Assembly (NCBI GenBank): GCA_036558265.1
Contig: DATBFY010000371.1
Span: 1-5,139, forward strand
Length of the DNA: 5,139 nucleotides
DNA from: RYN-433 sp036558265
Lineage (GTDB): Bacteria; Planctomycetota; Phycisphaerae; Tepidisphaerales; Tepidisphaeraceae
Direction of reading: 5' to 3'
A model generated the notes under the pieces. It was given only the letters and a program-made list of their open reading frames with translations, was not told where the DNA came from and ran no database searches. The position numbers and the translations under genes were made by a program. Positions 4,799 to 5,139 of this stretch are shown here, one piece after another (the first letter of the stretch is position 1; each line of letters begins with the position of its first letter).

Positions 4799-5139
4799 AT
4801 GCCCACCACCGCCCCACCCTGCGCGATCGTCATCTTCGGCGCCTCCGGCGACCTCGCCCAGCGCAAGCTCATCCCCGCCATCTACGAGATGGCCCGCGAG
4901 AAGCTCCTCAACGAGCACACCTACGTCGTGGGCTTCGCACGCTCCCCCATGAGCGACGACCAGTACCGTACCGAGTCCGCCGACGCCGTCCGAAAGTTCG
5001 CACGCACCAAGCCCATCGACGAGGGCGTCCTCAAGAACCTCGTCGGCCGCATGCACTACTTCCAGGGCAGCGACTATGGCTCGGCCGACTCGCACCAGAA
5101 GCTCTCCGAAACGCTCGCTCAGTTCGACGAGAAGTACGG
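4799..5139 (+). CDS. zwf: Glucose-6-phosphate dehydrogenase, N-terminal part (runs off right edge)
   Basis: Oxidises glucose 6-phosphate to 6-phosphogluconolactone, the entry step of the oxidative pentose phosphate pathway, with reduction of NAD(P)+. The first 113 residues are visible of an enzyme that is usually 480-510 aa. The coenzyme-binding signature is IVIFGASGDLAQRKLIPA (10-27), with Gly14, Gly17 and Asp18. The second strand ends VVGFARSP (43-50). Arg48 sits where Leuconostoc Zwf has Arg46, which contacts the NADP 2'-phosphate, so NADP use is plausible. The substrate-binding and catalytic regions (DHYLGKE and the His/Asp site) lie beyond the edge. GAGGA (4786-4790), 8 bases before the ATG at 4799-4801, is a good ribosome binding site and fixes the start. 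The gene follows gnd in the same direction. A 6-phosphogluconolactonase gene might lie further right, but it is not visible. Confidence 0.97.
   Translation, partial: MPTTAPPCAIVIFGASGDLAQRKLIPAIYEMAREKLLNEHTYVVGFARSPMSDDQYRTESADAVRKFARTKPIDEGVLKNLVGRMHYFQGSDYGSADSHQKLSETLAQFDEKY

Noticed and set aside
4712..5095. 127-codon minus-strand open frame
   Set aside because: It is antisense to zwf and the intergenic repeat, Gly/Val-rich, with no start signal or motif.

Overview
This is a high-GC bacterial window with compact, ordinary chromosomal gene content. The gene families (a secreted cyclophilin with an extra N-terminal domain, an M29 aminopeptidase, a short-form 6-phosphogluconate dehydrogenase beside zwf, and a tiny membrane-anchored Gly/Arg-rich protein) and the weak use of Shine-Dalgarno sites suggest a planctomycete-type organism, perhaps Phycisphaerae. 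That placement is an impression from protein style; the sequence does not prove it. No mobile element, CRISPR array, tRNA, rRNA or prophage gene was seen.

Layout. Bases 1-286 hold the N-terminal part of an unrecognised gene on the minus strand that runs off the left edge. A 184-base divergent region (287-470) separates it from a secreted or periplasmic cyclophilin-type peptidyl-prolyl isomerase on the plus strand (471-1499). That gene converges, with a one-base gap, on a two-gene minus-strand operon: an M29 metalloaminopeptidase (2014-3141), then 12 bases later a phosphinothricin-acetyltransferase-like GNAT enzyme (1501-2001). A second divergent region (3142-3347) carries a perfect 14-bp palindrome. 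It leads into a small plus-strand gene for a 90-residue single-pass membrane protein (3348-3620), closed by a strong intrinsic terminator (3681-3719). The right end encodes the oxidative pentose phosphate pathway: a 318-residue 6-phosphogluconate dehydrogenase (gnd, 3739-4695), a 103-base gap with heptanucleotide tandem repeats, and the first 113 codons of glucose-6-phosphate dehydrogenase (zwf, 4799 to the right edge).

How the genes work together. Gnd and Zwf catalyse the third and first steps of the oxidative pentose phosphate pathway, and no terminator is visible between them, so co-transcription is likely. The aminopeptidase and acetyltransferase are probably co-transcribed, but no common pathway is evident. 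The other genes look like independent housekeeping or envelope functions.

The most interesting non-coding signals are four. They are the palindrome in the second divergent region, the heptamer array between gnd and zwf, the terminator ending only 19-28 bases before the gnd start, and -10-like boxes placed so close to several start codons that leaderless or nearly leaderless mRNAs are predicted. I found no convincing new multi-gene system here.
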